A stretch of DNA of 64,000 bases from assembly GCA_030427805.1 (NCBI GenBank), contig JAUICP010000001.1, forward strand, positions 806,001 through 870,000, written 5' to 3'. The notes under the pieces were generated by a model. It was not told the origin of the DNA, did not search any database, and saw only the letters and a list, made by a program, of their open reading frames with translations. The position numbers were made by a program, and so were the translations under genes. Source of the DNA: Bdellovibrionia bacterium. GTDB lineage: Bacteria; Bdellovibrionota; Bdellovibrionia; Bdellovibrionales; JAGQZY01. Below, piece by piece: positions 26,478 through 35,741 of this stretch. Within the stretch, counting starts at the first letter, position 1; the number at the start of each line of letters is the position of its first letter.

Positions 26478-28124
26478 TCAAAAGTTCATATGAAAAGTGT
26501 CGTAATAGAGTCTCTCAATTTCTGTTCTTGATGACAGAAAGGTTTCTCGAGCTGATTCCGAATCTGTTTTTTGTTGGGGATAGTCTAAATTGTAGTGAGT
26601 ACCCCTGGATTCGTGGCGCATTCGTGCGGCTTGAACAGTGAGGTCTGCAACCAGAGCCAAGTTCCTTAGTTCAACAAAGTCTTTGTCGAGATGAAAGGAG
26701 CGAAAATGGTATTCGACTTCTTGGCGAATATATTTGAGGCGAATTTGTGCTCGTGTGAGTCTTTCATTTGAACGAACAATTCCTACATAATTCCACATCA
26801 GGCGCCGAACCTCGTCCCAAAGGTGACCAATGAGCATTTTTTCGTCCTCATCAGTTGATTCAACTTCGCGCCATTTAGGAATATTTTTGATTTCGATTTT
26901 ACTTGGCTCATCAGCCTTTGTTGCCAAGTATTGAGCCGACTCATGGGCGGTTACCAGACACTCCAAAAGAGAATTACTAGCAAGGCGATTGGCTCCATGA
27001 AGACCCGTGCACGCTGTTTCACCAACAGCAAAAAGACCTTCGATATCCGTTCGTCCATACTGATCCACTAAAATTCCGCCACACTGGTAATGAGCCGCGG
27101 GAACGACAGGAACCGCCTGTTTCGTCATATCGTAACCAAACTCAAGACACTTTTCGTAAATTTTTGGAAACTTACTGATGATCATGTTTTTATCTTTATG
27201 ACTGATGTCCAAGTAAACACATTCGTCACCCGTTCTTTTCATTTCTGCATCGATCGCTCGAGCAACGATGTCTCGAGGAGCGAGTTCTCCTCGTTCATCA
27301 TGTTTGAGAACGAACCGTTCTCCTTTTGAATTGAGAAGATGTCCACCTTCACCGCGAACGGCTTCGGAAATTAGAAAGTTTCTCGCAAGAGGATGATAAA
27401 GACAGGTCGGATGAAACTGGGTAAACTCTAAATTGGCAATTCGAGCACCCGCGCGGTAAGCCATGGCCATGCCATCACCGGTGGCTCCTCCCCAATTCGA
27501 GGTATAGAGGTAAACTTTTCCGGCACCACCTGTTGCTAACATAGTGAAGTTGGCAAAGAGAGTGCTCACTTCTTTAGTTTTCGAATTGTAAATATAGGCG
27601 CCTTGGCAGGTCCTTGGACCAGCGGACTCGGGCTTTGTTTCGTGATTGGTCACCAAATCGAGAGCAATGGTATTTTCTAAAATTTCAATATTGGGATTGG
27701 CCATTGCCGTTTTTAAAAGAGCCTGGTGAATAGCTCGGCCAGTTTGATCTTGTACGTGTAATATTCGGCGTTTAGAGTGTCCGCCCTCTTTGTTAAGATC
27801 GGGCTCAAGAGTATTACCATATGCGTCAAAATGAACACCCCAGGAAATCAAATCCTGGATGCGTTCCGGCCCAGATTCCACCATTCTTTGCACGACTTCC
27901 GGGCGACAGAGTCCAGCTCCGGCTTTGAGGGTATCTTGGATGTGTTGATCGAAGCTATCGACCTCAGAAATAACTGCGGCGATTCCCCCTTGGGCCATAC
28001 TCGTATTTGTTTGATCAAGTTCGCTCTTAGAAACGATTAAAACCTTAAAATTTTCTGCTGATTTAAGGGCAAAAGCGAGGCCTGCGAGGCCAGATCCAAT
28101 AACGAGCACTTCAGTTTGTTTCAT
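26478..28124 (-). CDS. nadB: L-aspartate oxidase
   Basis: The 548-residue flavoenzyme oxidises aspartate to iminoaspartate, the first step of de novo NAD synthesis. It shows the FAD-binding GSGLAGLAFAL near residues 8-18, the TSMAQGGIAAV block, HPTCLYHP, the SEAVRGEGG loop, and the C-terminal RMRHESRGTHYN segment typical of NadB rather than succinate dehydrogenase. Length is normal. It stands alone, without nadA or nadC beside it; nadK lies 25 kb away. Confidence 0.95.
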   Translation of the reverse strand: MKQTEVLVIGSGLAGLAFALKSAENFKVLIVSKSELDQTNTSMAQGGIAAVISEVDSFDQHIQDTLKAGAGLCRPEVVQRMVESGPERIQDLISWGVHFDAYGNTLEPDLNKEGGHSKRRILHVQDQTGRAIHQALLKTAMANPNIEILENTIALDLVTNHETKPESAGPRTCQGAYIYNSKTKEVSTLFANFTMLATGGAGKVYLYTSNWGGATGDGMAMAYRAGARIANLEFTQFHPTCLYHPLARNFLISEAVRGEGGHLLNSKGERFVLKHDERGELAPRDIVARAIDAEMKRTGDECVYLDISHKDKNMIISKFPKIYEKCLEFGYDMTKQAVPVVPAAHYQCGGILVDQYGRTDIEGLFAVGETACTGLHGANRLASNSLLECLVTAHESAQYLATKADEPSKIEIKNIPKWREVESTDEDEKMLIGHLWDEVRRLMWNYVGIVRSNERLTRAQIRLKYIRQEVEYHFRSFHLDKDFVELRNLALVADLTVQAARMRHESRGTHYNLDYPQQKTDSESARETFLSSRTEIERLYYDTFHMNF

Positions 28125-28191
28125 GGGCTTAGTGTATATCCGTTTGCTGGTTGGATGTCACCCTTCAAACCTAGACCATTGCAGCCGGTCC

Positions 28192-28220
28192 TTGATCTCG
28201 TCTTGGTCCTAAAACATAAT
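28192..28220 (+). promoter_or_regulatory. Sigma-70-type promoter of the kinase-like/alr operon
   Basis: TTGATC (28192-28197) and CATAAT (28215-28220) are separated by exactly 17 bases, and lie 33 bases upstream of the GTG start at 28253. This is the best promoter match in the window. Confidence 0.65.
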
Positions 28221-28252
28221 AATGACGTAGGTTTAGAGGAGAATCCCAGATC

Positions 28253-31249
28253 GTGAAATTACATTGGAAATTAGTTCTAATTCCTTGCCTCAGTTTGGCC
28301 GTTGTTCTGCTTACTTTGGCGTGGAGAACAGAGCAACTCATCCTCAATGATAAGACTCAATTTTCTTTGGATGCGGCAGAAAAACAATTAAACCCTTTAA
28401 AGCGAGTGATTTCTGATCGAGTTGCAACTGCCTTGATCACATTACAGCGAGCCGCACTTTCCAAAGAAGCGGCTGAGGGAACTGCTACTCTCCCTTTTTT
28501 TGGCGACTTTCAAGCGATCAGTCTCTTTGCTGTTGATGAAAGTAATCGATGGTCTCCACAGTGGACTCTTAAAGAAAAATCATCACGGGCACTCAAGTGG
28601 CCTGAAGGTTTGATTAAAAAGTTTGGCGACTCTTTGCCTTTTGCCAAAGTTAAGAAGAACGAGGTTTATTGGGAGAGAGTTGCAACCAGTCCCGCGGATT
28701 CCTATTTTATGCTGGCAACTCGATCAACAATCAAAGTTCAACGTCAATTGTCTCCCGGTCAGGGCGAGGATATGGAGGACCTTCCCGAGCAAGCCATGAG
28801 TGAGAGTCGTGAAGTCATCATGCTTGGAGTTTTTAAAAAGAACTGGATCCAAGACTTTGTTAATGATTATCGAGGAAGTTACGAGGAAGTTGTTGTTTTC
28901 AATGAAGTGGGAAGAGCCCAAGCTCACACGAGCATCAGTTTAATCGGCAAGGATTTAAGTGCCAGTAAAATTGTCAAAGACTCCATTGCCAACAAAAATC
29001 TTAATCAGCCGCGAGAATATTCTGACGAAAAGGGGGATCGATTCTTCGGAATCACCGATCGAATCCCTCTGACAAATTTGTATACATCCATTGCCTTGCC
29101 ACGTGAGTTTATTTTTAGAGTAAACAACGCCTATCGTGAAACTTTGTTTGCCGTTGGCACAGGAGCTCTCATAATTGTTTTTATTTTTGTTTTTCTTATC
29201 GGGCAAAACTTCTCAATGCGCGCAAAGGCTTTAACTCGCTTTGTTGGCGAATTGGCTGAAGGGAATTATGACCTACAACTCATACCAAAATCAAAAGACG
29301 AGTTAGGTCTTCTCGGAGTGGCAATAGCTAAACTTCAGTCGGTTCTCGTTACTCAAAAAAACCGAGGACCTTCAACGGATGATTATCAGTCGGAGCGAAT
29401 GGCGGCCTACTCTCAGTTGGGTAAGGGTATTGTAGGAACGATCAAAGAACCTCTCATGACAATACTGGGTCACGCTCAGATGGCTCGATCGAAAGCTCCT
29501 GACGAAACTAAAGATCACTACGTAGTGATTGAAAGAGAAGTGAGAAGGGCAAAATCGATTATTGAAAAATTGGGTCGTTTTGTCGGGCTCGACCAGGTGG
29601 AACATTCTGAGTTAAATCTAGGGCCAATACTCAATAGCACTTTGCAAAACCTCTCATCTGAGATGGAAGAGTATGGTGTGAGCCTTCTTAAGTCGATCAA
29701 CGAAGTCGAAGCCATCGTTGGACATGAAAACCAGGTGCGAACAATTATCAATTCAGTTTGTGTGAATGCCGCCGAAGCGATGAAGGGTTCTGAGACGAAA
29801 GAGATTCGCGTGGGCTTGTCGCAAAGGGACTCTTATATTCGACTGTCCTTTGAAGACACCGGACCTGGAATGAGCGAAGAAGATAAGGCACGACTCTTTG
29901 AACCTTTTTACTCGAGAAAAGAAGAAGATGAGAATTTGGGTTTGGGAATGGCCTTGGTCTTGGGAATCGTCAATGAGCACGGAGCGAAAATCTCTGTGCA
30001 TTCCGAGCAAGGGCAAGGAACTCAAATCTTTATCGATTTTCCTTCGGCGACAATGAAAAATAGTGTTGCGCCTTCTGTTTTAAATCACAATTTGGATATG
30101 CCGGCGAAAGATTCTCCTAAGGAGTTATCGGGAGCCCAGGCTTTAGATGGTCAGGATGCCGAGCAACTCCCTGTAGCGCCAGAGGTCGATGAAATTACCT
30201 TCGTCGGTGAAGAGCAGAGCTTTGTCGAAGCCCCTAGTGAGGAGGTGGATTCCCTTGAGAGTGAATCAGAGGCCGGTGAAGAAAGTGATTCTGCTGAACC
30301 CCAGGGGGAGTCAAATATTGTGCAGTTTGAAAACTACTCGAAGCCTGCCGCCGACATTGAAGGTGAAGAAAGGGGCGAGCTCGAACTCGAAGACGACGAA
30401 CGGCCGACCAACCTCGAGTTAGAACCAAATGAAATCCCTGAAGAATCCATGGAGACCTTGGAGGCAGAGGAACCTCAGGAGGAAAACCTCGAGGAAAAAC
30501 CTGATGAAGGCGAAGCTGTCAGTGAAGGTGAAGTCGTCGGAGAAGATGAAGATGAAGTGGAAGAGCTGGAGTCCATTAGTCTTGAGGATATTCCAACTGA
30601 GTCCGTTGATGAGAGTGAGGTCTTTACGGTCTCCGTCGAGCGAAGCGAAGAGGGGCCCGAGTCGTCACCCATTCATCAATTAGACCAAATGGATGAGGCG
30701 GTGGAAGGTGATTCAGAATTTGTGAGTCCGAGTTTAAAAAAGTTCGAAGATGAAATAGAAGAGGCTCTAGAGCGGGGCGGAACGGCTGAATTTGAAATTA
30801 ATGAGAGCGAACCGACCTCCGATCAAGTCGAGACTGATATTTCAGACTTGGATGAATTAGAGAACCAGGAATCAAGCAGTACCATCGTTGCTTCCAGTAG
30901 TATTTTAGAGCAATTGAATCGTAAGGTTGCTGAACCTCCGCGAGTCGATGAGGTTTCCGATGAAGAAAGCGACCCTTTTTATCCGTCGAGCCCTAATATT
31001 TCATTAGATGAACTCAATGACATTGAAGATCGCTCTCACTTGCCCAAGAAACCTAGTTCTCCACCCAAAAGTTATTTGCAGGAGAATGAGAAAAAAGAAG
31101 AAGTCTCATCGTCGGAAGCTGACGGTGATCCTGTTGAAGACAAGGAAGAGTCGATAGAAACACCGGCTCAAGACGAGAAGTTAACTCGCTCGCAATTAAA
31201 GAGTCGTCGCAATTCAAAATTAAAGGTGCGCCGACCCAAGAGAAAATGA
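28253..31249 (+). CDS. Histidine-kinase-like sensor lacking the phospho-acceptor His, with a long acidic tail
   Basis: The 998-residue protein starts at GTG behind AGGAG. It has a transmembrane helix (about 6-24), an extracytoplasmic sensor (25-295), a second helix (about 296-318), a HAMP region, a DHp-like region (377-440) and an ATP-binding domain with intact N box (VNAAEAM), DTGPGM and GLGMAL. In the DHp region ERMAAYSQLGKGIVGTIKEPL, Gly395 and Thr396 replace the usual His-Glu pair, so autophosphorylation at the normal site is impossible. Residues about 605-980 are an extremely Glu/Asp/Ser-rich, probably disordered tail ending in a basic patch (LKVRRPKRK). It is 6 bases upstream of the GGDEF-like gene. 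Confidence 0.88.
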   Translation: MKLHWKLVLIPCLSLAVVLLTLAWRTEQLILNDKTQFSLDAAEKQLNPLKRVISDRVATALITLQRAALSKEAAEGTATLPFFGDFQAISLFAVDESNRWSPQWTLKEKSSRALKWPEGLIKKFGDSLPFAKVKKNEVYWERVATSPADSYFMLATRSTIKVQRQLSPGQGEDMEDLPEQAMSESREVIMLGVFKKNWIQDFVNDYRGSYEEVVVFNEVGRAQAHTSISLIGKDLSASKIVKDSIANKNLNQPREYSDEKGDRFFGITDRIPLTNLYTSIALPREFIFRVNNAYRETLFAVGTGALIIVFIFVFLIGQNFSMRAKALTRFVGELAEGNYDLQLIPKSKDELGLLGVAIAKLQSVLVTQKNRGPSTDDYQSERMAAYSQLGKGIVGTIKEPLMTILGHAQMARSKAPDETKDHYVVIEREVRRAKSIIEKLGRFVGLDQVEHSELNLGPILNSTLQNLSSEMEEYGVSLLKSINEVEAIVGHENQVRTIINSVCVNAAEAMKGSETKEIRVGLSQRDSYIRLSFEDTGPGMSEEDKARLFEPFYSRKEEDENLGLGMALVLGIVNEHGAKISVHSEQGQGTQIFIDFPSATMKNSVAPSVLNHNLDMPAKDSPKELSGAQALDGQDAEQLPVAPEVDEITFVGEEQSFVEAPSEEVDSLESESEAGEESDSAEPQGESNIVQFENYSKPAADIEGEERGELELEDDERPTNLELEPNEIPEESMETLEAEEPQEENLEEKPDEGEAVSEGEVVGEDEDEVEELESISLEDIPTESVDESEVFTVSVERSEEGPESSPIHQLDQMDEAVEGDSEFVSPSLKKFEDEIEEALERGGTAEFEINESEPTSDQVETDISDLDELENQESSSTIVASSSILEQLNRKVAEPPRVDEVSDEESDPFYPSSPNISLDELNDIEDRSHLPKKPSSPPKSYLQENEKKEEVSSSEADGDPVEDKEESIETPAQDEKLTRSQLKSRRNSKLKVRRPKRK

Positions 31250-31255
31250 GGAAGA

Positions 31256-32809
31256 ATGAAAGTTGCTGACTACAGGTCAGAAATTTTAATATACCTTCTG
31301 AACCCAGATTATACGCAAGCACAGGCGCAGACTGGGGTCATGACAAGTGTTGGGTACCAGGCTCGGTTCTATCCAACCGTCGATTTGTTTTTTCAGGCTT
31401 GTAATACTGAGCCTCCCCATCTTGTTCTTATTGATGCCGATGTGTTCAATGACGACATCGAGGACTTTTACCACCAGATTAAAAACGTTTCTGAAGAAAT
31501 CCTTATTTGTCTTTTTACGAGCACTAAAAACATGCTTAATACCCTGCAGTTTATCAGTCAGGGATTTGCCTATGATTATATTATGACGCCGATGGTTTCG
31601 TCTTTGGACTTGATACAGAAACTTGATAGAGCGACTGAGCTTTTGTTAATTGGATACGAAAACGAAGAGCTTCTCGAAGAACTAGAAGGTAAGAACTTCA
31701 AAGAGGTCGTCGAATCCATAGCTTCTACTGAGATCGAACCCCAAGAGGCTTCAGCGGAAATCGAACCCGAGCAGGAATTAGACTACGATCCGGTTTTTGA
31801 ATTTCTACAAGAGGTTAAGCTCATTAGAGATAAAGACATTATTATTCAGCGATATATGGAAAAGCTGAGTACCTCTTTGAATATGACTCCAATTATATTT
31901 TTAAAGTACCTACCGAATCAGCTCGCCCTGGGGTTAAAGCACAGTGTTTTTGTGCCCAATATTAATCTTCAGGGAATCGGTCTTCAGTTGCGAGGAGTTC
32001 CTCCTAATTTGATTCCTCGCCATTTAGAAAACCCTAATGAGCTTCCTCAGCTTCACGCCATGATGAAAAAAGTTTTTAACAAAGAGAGTTTTTTCTCGAC
32101 CCCCTTTCGAATGGATGACAAAGTCCTGGGGATTTTCGTGATATTCGACCTAATGAAAGAGAAGTATCAGCGCTCAAAGATGTTTTATATGCTCGACATT
32201 TTGGAATTAGCCTACCGGTCTAGCGAGCTTGAGCTACGCAATCATCAACTTGAAATTTACGATATGAATACGAAACTGATCAATCGTAGACACTTTATGG
32301 ATCGACTTGAAGAAGAAATGGATCGCGCCCGTCGGACGAGCCACCCGCTGGCCGTCATTATTATCGATTTGGATAATCAAAAAAGACTTTTTGAGCAACT
32401 TGGAGAAAAGTCCTTCGAGGTACTCATGGCTCAAGTTGGTAAGGTTCTGCGCAAGACCAATCGAGTCAACGATATCGTGAGCCGATTTCATTCGTCCCTT
32501 TTTGCTATTCTTTTACCACACACTCCTTCAATGGGGGCGGCGGTTAAGGCGGAAAAAATTAGAAGGATTCTTGAATCTCATCAGTTCTCAGTATTGCAAA
32601 ATACTGAGTTCGAGAACCTGAGTTTTAGTTTTGGAGTTAATGAATTTCCGAGTTTAGCGAGTGACTCAGACGCCTTAATTCGTGGAGCCGATGAGGCTGT
32701 AGAGCAGGTTAAAGTCGCTGGTGGAAATAGAGTGTGTTTGGCGACTCCTCCTCCGGGATTTGAGCCAGAATACCAGCCGATCCAGGTAGAAGACCGATTT
32801 AAGGAGTAA
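31256..32809 (+). CDS. Receiver-like/GAF-like/degenerate GGDEF protein
   Basis: The 517-residue protein begins with a receiver-like domain (about 8-125) that keeps the Asp in LVLIDADVF, but has Thr instead of the usual Lys in YIMTP. A middle region (about 185-330) has a GAF-like pattern. The C-terminal diguanylate cyclase fold (340-505) keeps LINRRHF and IIIDLD, but the active-site motif RYGGDEF is replaced by R410-FHSSLF, so it should not make cyclic di-GMP. It follows the acceptor-less kinase by 6 bases and precedes alr by 2 bases. Confidence 0.88.
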   Translation: MKVADYRSEILIYLLNPDYTQAQAQTGVMTSVGYQARFYPTVDLFFQACNTEPPHLVLIDADVFNDDIEDFYHQIKNVSEEILICLFTSTKNMLNTLQFISQGFAYDYIMTPMVSSLDLIQKLDRATELLLIGYENEELLEELEGKNFKEVVESIASTEIEPQEASAEIEPEQELDYDPVFEFLQEVKLIRDKDIIIQRYMEKLSTSLNMTPIIFLKYLPNQLALGLKHSVFVPNINLQGIGLQLRGVPPNLIPRHLENPNELPQLHAMMKKVFNKESFFSTPFRMDDKVLGIFVIFDLMKEKYQRSKMFYMLDILELAYRSSELELRNHQLEIYDMNTKLINRRHFMDRLEEEMDRARRTSHPLAVIIIDLDNQKRLFEQLGEKSFEVLMAQVGKVLRKTNRVNDIVSRFHSSLFAILLPHTPSMGAAVKAEKIRRILESHQFSVLQNTEFENLSFSFGVNEFPSLASDSDALIRGADEAVEQVKVAGGNRVCLATPPPGFEPEYQPIQVEDRFKE

Positions 32810-32811
32810 GT

Positions 32812-33942
32812 TTGGATCATAAGATTCTCGATCGCGGTACCTACGCCGAAATCGATCGAAATGCATTAAAAGAAAACTGTAAGAATTTGCGAGCCCACTT
32901 GGGAGACGATCGGTTTTTTTGCCCAATGGTCAAAGCCAATGCCTACGGCCACGGGGATGTTTTAGTCGCAAAAGCTCTCGAAGAAGTCGGTGTCAGTCAC
33001 ATGGGTGTCGGCTTTTTAGAAGAAGCAATCCCACTGCGCGAGGCCGGCGTTCGGTGTGACATCCTTGTCTTTGGGATTTTCCAAGAATATTGCCTTCCAC
33101 TCATTGAGAGCCTTCACTTAACTCCGGTTGTTTCGCAAATGAGACAGCTTGAGTTTTTAGAGAGAGATTTGAAGTCTCCCATCAAAATTCATTTGAAATT
33201 TAATACGGGGATGAATCGCCTGGGGTTTTCAGTAGAACAGGTAAAGGAAGTAAAAAGCTTTCTTGAAAAGAGCAAGAAGTTGCAAGTTGAAGGGGTTTGT
33301 AGTCACTTCAAATGTGGTGAAGATTTAGAGAATGCCAGCGGAGAAAGTCGCAAACAAATCGATGCCTACAAGCCTGTATTGGCAAAGTTTTCTGATCCGT
33401 CAATCCAACACCATTTTTATAACAGTTCCTCGTTGTTACTACACAAGCAATGTGAAGACTTAAAGAAGCTCAACTTTGGCGCTCGCCCTGGAATTGCCCT
33501 CTATGGTTATCCGCCAGTTCAGTGCGATATAGAATTGCAGCCGGTGATGAGTCTGCGTTCGAAAGTCGTTCACTTTCAAGACCTAGAAAGGGGTGAAAGT
33601 GTTTCTTATGGCGGCGTTTGGACCGCTGATAAAAAAACAAGACTGGCCGTAGTACCAATTGGCTATGCCGATGGGTACCTTCGTCTGCTCAGCAATCAAA
33701 CTGAAGTTTTAATCGGGGGAGCTCGGGTTCCAATCATTGGTCGCGTTTGCATGGACTATATTATGATCGACGTGGGGGCTCTACCCTTTGAAGTAAAGCT
33801 CGGAGACCCAATAACTCTCTTTGGAAGAGATGGAGAAGCCCTTTTACTCGCCGAAGAACTAGCCGATCGTGCTCAAACAATCAGCTACGAGATACTTACT
33901 TCTGTTGGCGAGAGAGTTCCTCGCATCTTTTTAGATACCTAA
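32812..33942 (+). CDS. alr: Alanine racemase
   Basis: The 376-residue PLP enzyme supplies D-alanine for peptidoglycan. The PLP-Lys motif MVKANAYGHGD is near residue 42. The catalytic Tyr region is SYGGVWTADKKTRLAVVPIGYADGY, and RVCMDYIMIDVG follows. Translation starts at TTG 32812, with AAGGAG 5 bases before it overlapping the end of the previous gene. Length is typical. Co-transcription with two signalling-like genes upstream and a lipid transporter downstream groups it with envelope genes. Confidence 0.96.
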   Translation: MDHKILDRGTYAEIDRNALKENCKNLRAHLGDDRFFCPMVKANAYGHGDVLVAKALEEVGVSHMGVGFLEEAIPLREAGVRCDILVFGIFQEYCLPLIESLHLTPVVSQMRQLEFLERDLKSPIKIHLKFNTGMNRLGFSVEQVKEVKSFLEKSKKLQVEGVCSHFKCGEDLENASGESRKQIDAYKPVLAKFSDPSIQHHFYNSSSLLLHKQCEDLKKLNFGARPGIALYGYPPVQCDIELQPVMSLRSKVVHFQDLERGESVSYGGVWTADKKTRLAVVPIGYADGYLRLLSNQTEVLIGGARVPIIGRVCMDYIMIDVGALPFEVKLGDPITLFGRDGEALLLAEELADRAQTISYEILTSVGERVPRIFLDT

Positions 33943-33993
33943 ACTCCTTCCCCTTCGCAAAAAGCTCCTTTAAACTAATAGAGGGAGTGATCA

Positions 33994-34827
33994 TTGTCTG
34001 AGTTTTTAAAAGCGCGCGACAAATTAAATAAATTGATCGATCAAATCGTTCTTACAATCCTAGAGTTGGTTGCGGGTTTCGTGTCAGCTTCGGGCAGGTT
34101 GGTTCGTTTTACCAGTGAATGTATCGCTTTGTTTTTCACTCGGCCCTATCGCTGGCGAGAGCTCATCATTCATATGGAGTTTATTGGGAATAAATCAGTT
34201 TTTATTATATGTCTTACGGGAATTTTTACCGGAATGGCTCTTTCCTTCCAAGTCTACTTGGGTTTTGAAATTGTTAATGCCACATCACTCGTTGGCCCAA
34301 CCGTTGGATTGGGAATCGCTCGAGAGTTGGGGCCAGTTTTAACTGGAATGATTGTGGCTGCTCGAGCTGGCGGCGCAATGGCTGCACGACTGGGAACAAT
34401 GCGCGTAACGGAGCAGATTGATGCACTTGAGGTTATGGCAGTTCGACCGAAACAGTATCTGATTTCTCCGCGAATAATCGCTGCTAGCATCGCAATGCCT
34501 ATTCTCACGGGTGTGTTCATATTCGTAGCGATGCTCGGCTCATACGTTCTTGTGGTGAAGGTTTTAAAACTCGACGAAGCTATTTTTTGGGACAAAACAG
34601 CATACTGGTTGAATCCCAACCACATTAACGAGGGACTTATTAAGGCGACTGTTTTTGGTTTTGTGTTTTCTGCGATTTGCTGTTTTGAAGGCTATTATAC
34701 CAAAGGGGGCGCCCGAGGTGTGGGTGAGGCCACAAACCGAGGTGTTGTCCTCAGCATGGTTATGATTATTATTCTCGACTTCTTTTTAATGAATCTCATT
34801 GATGTCTACTACAAGGTGTTTCCATGA
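33994..34827 (+). CDS. mlaE: MlaE-type lipid ABC transporter permease
   Basis: The 277-residue inner-membrane protein starts at TTG 33994 behind GGGAG. It has the MlaE/YrbE core: FTGMALSFQVYLGFEIVNA, GLGIARELGPVLTGMIVAARAGGAMAARLG and VTEQIDALEVMAVRPKQYL, with about five membrane segments. MlaE with MlaF and MlaD moves phospholipids across the periplasm to keep outer-membrane asymmetry. A positively charged amphipathic N-terminal extension precedes the core. Its TGA overlaps the mlaF ATG by 4 bases. Confidence 0.94.
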   Translation: MSEFLKARDKLNKLIDQIVLTILELVAGFVSASGRLVRFTSECIALFFTRPYRWRELIIHMEFIGNKSVFIICLTGIFTGMALSFQVYLGFEIVNATSLVGPTVGLGIARELGPVLTGMIVAARAGGAMAARLGTMRVTEQIDALEVMAVRPKQYLISPRIIAASIAMPILTGVFIFVAMLGSYVLVVKVLKLDEAIFWDKTAYWLNPNHINEGLIKATVFGFVFSAICCFEGYYTKGGARGVGEATNRGVVLSMVMIIILDFFLMNLIDVYYKVFP

Positions 34828-35609
34828 CCGAAGTGAACACAAAAGATTGCGCCATAGAGGTCGATAATATTAGAAAAACCTTTGATGGGACTGAATTTGT
34901 TCTCAACGGAATTAATCTAAAAATTCCTAGGGGCAAAATAACAGTAATTATTGGTTTTTCGGGAACGGGTAAATCAGTATTACTCAAGCATATTTTGGGA
35001 CTCCTCAATCCCACATCGGGTATCATTCGCATCGACGGCGAAGATATTAACGAGATGACAGAAGAGGAGCGGGCTCTGAACCGAACTAAGTTTGGAGTTC
35101 TCTTTCAATACGCCGCACTCTTTGACGACATGACTGTTATGGAAAATGTTTTGTTCCCTTTGCGAGAGCACCGAAGAGAGTTGAGTAAAAAAAGAATGGA
35201 GGCTATTGCCTCGGAAAAGCTCTCTCAATCGGGATTAGAGAAAAAGCACTTCCACAAGCTCCCTTCGGAATTAAGTGGGGGAATGAGAAAGCGGTGTGGT
35301 TTGGCCCGTGCCCTCGCTCTCGATCCACAACTTCTTGTATACGACGAACCGACAACGGGTCTTGATCCGGTTCTTACCGAAATGGTCGATGACTTGATCG
35401 TATCGACCCATAAGCGTATCGAAGGCGCCTCGACCTTAGTCGTATCCCACGACCTTTATGCGGCTTTTCGCATTGGAGATTATGTAGCAATGCTAGACAG
35501 TGGCCGCGTCTTACTGCATGGAACACCCAAAGATTTCTTAGAAACCGATATCGAATTGGTTAAACGATTCATTCAAAAGGGCTTTCACAAAGGGCCAGCC
35601 GAAAACTAG
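34824..35609 (+). CDS. mlaF: MlaF-type ABC transporter ATPase
   Basis: The 261-residue ATPase has Walker A (GFSGTGKSV), Q loop (FQYAALFDDMT), signature LSGGMRKR, Walker B (LLVYDEPTTGLDP) and H loop (VVSHD). The FQYAALFDDMTV..NV and SGGMRKR wording is characteristic of MlaF rather than other ABC ATPases. It overlaps mlaE by 4 bases, and the MCE gene follows after 132 bases. Confidence 0.94.
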   Translation: MTEVNTKDCAIEVDNIRKTFDGTEFVLNGINLKIPRGKITVIIGFSGTGKSVLLKHILGLLNPTSGIIRIDGEDINEMTEEERALNRTKFGVLFQYAALFDDMTVMENVLFPLREHRRELSKKRMEAIASEKLSQSGLEKKHFHKLPSELSGGMRKRCGLARALALDPQLLVYDEPTTGLDPVLTEMVDDLIVSTHKRIEGASTLVVSHDLYAAFRIGDYVAMLDSGRVLLHGTPKDFLETDIELVKRFIQKGFHKGPAEN

Positions 35610-35741
35610 TCATTCGGGATAGGCAAGAGGCCTAGCAAAAATCCGAGAAAAGCTGGATTATTCGATACTTAGCGCCGATAATAAAGTAATGATGTGGAGC
35701 TCCTCATCGCGTAATTAGACACCAAAGGATATGAGCTCAAA

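Noticed and set aside
33943-33993. Terminator between alr and mlaE
   Set aside because: The 50-base gap holds no stem-loop; the genes are probably co-transcribed.
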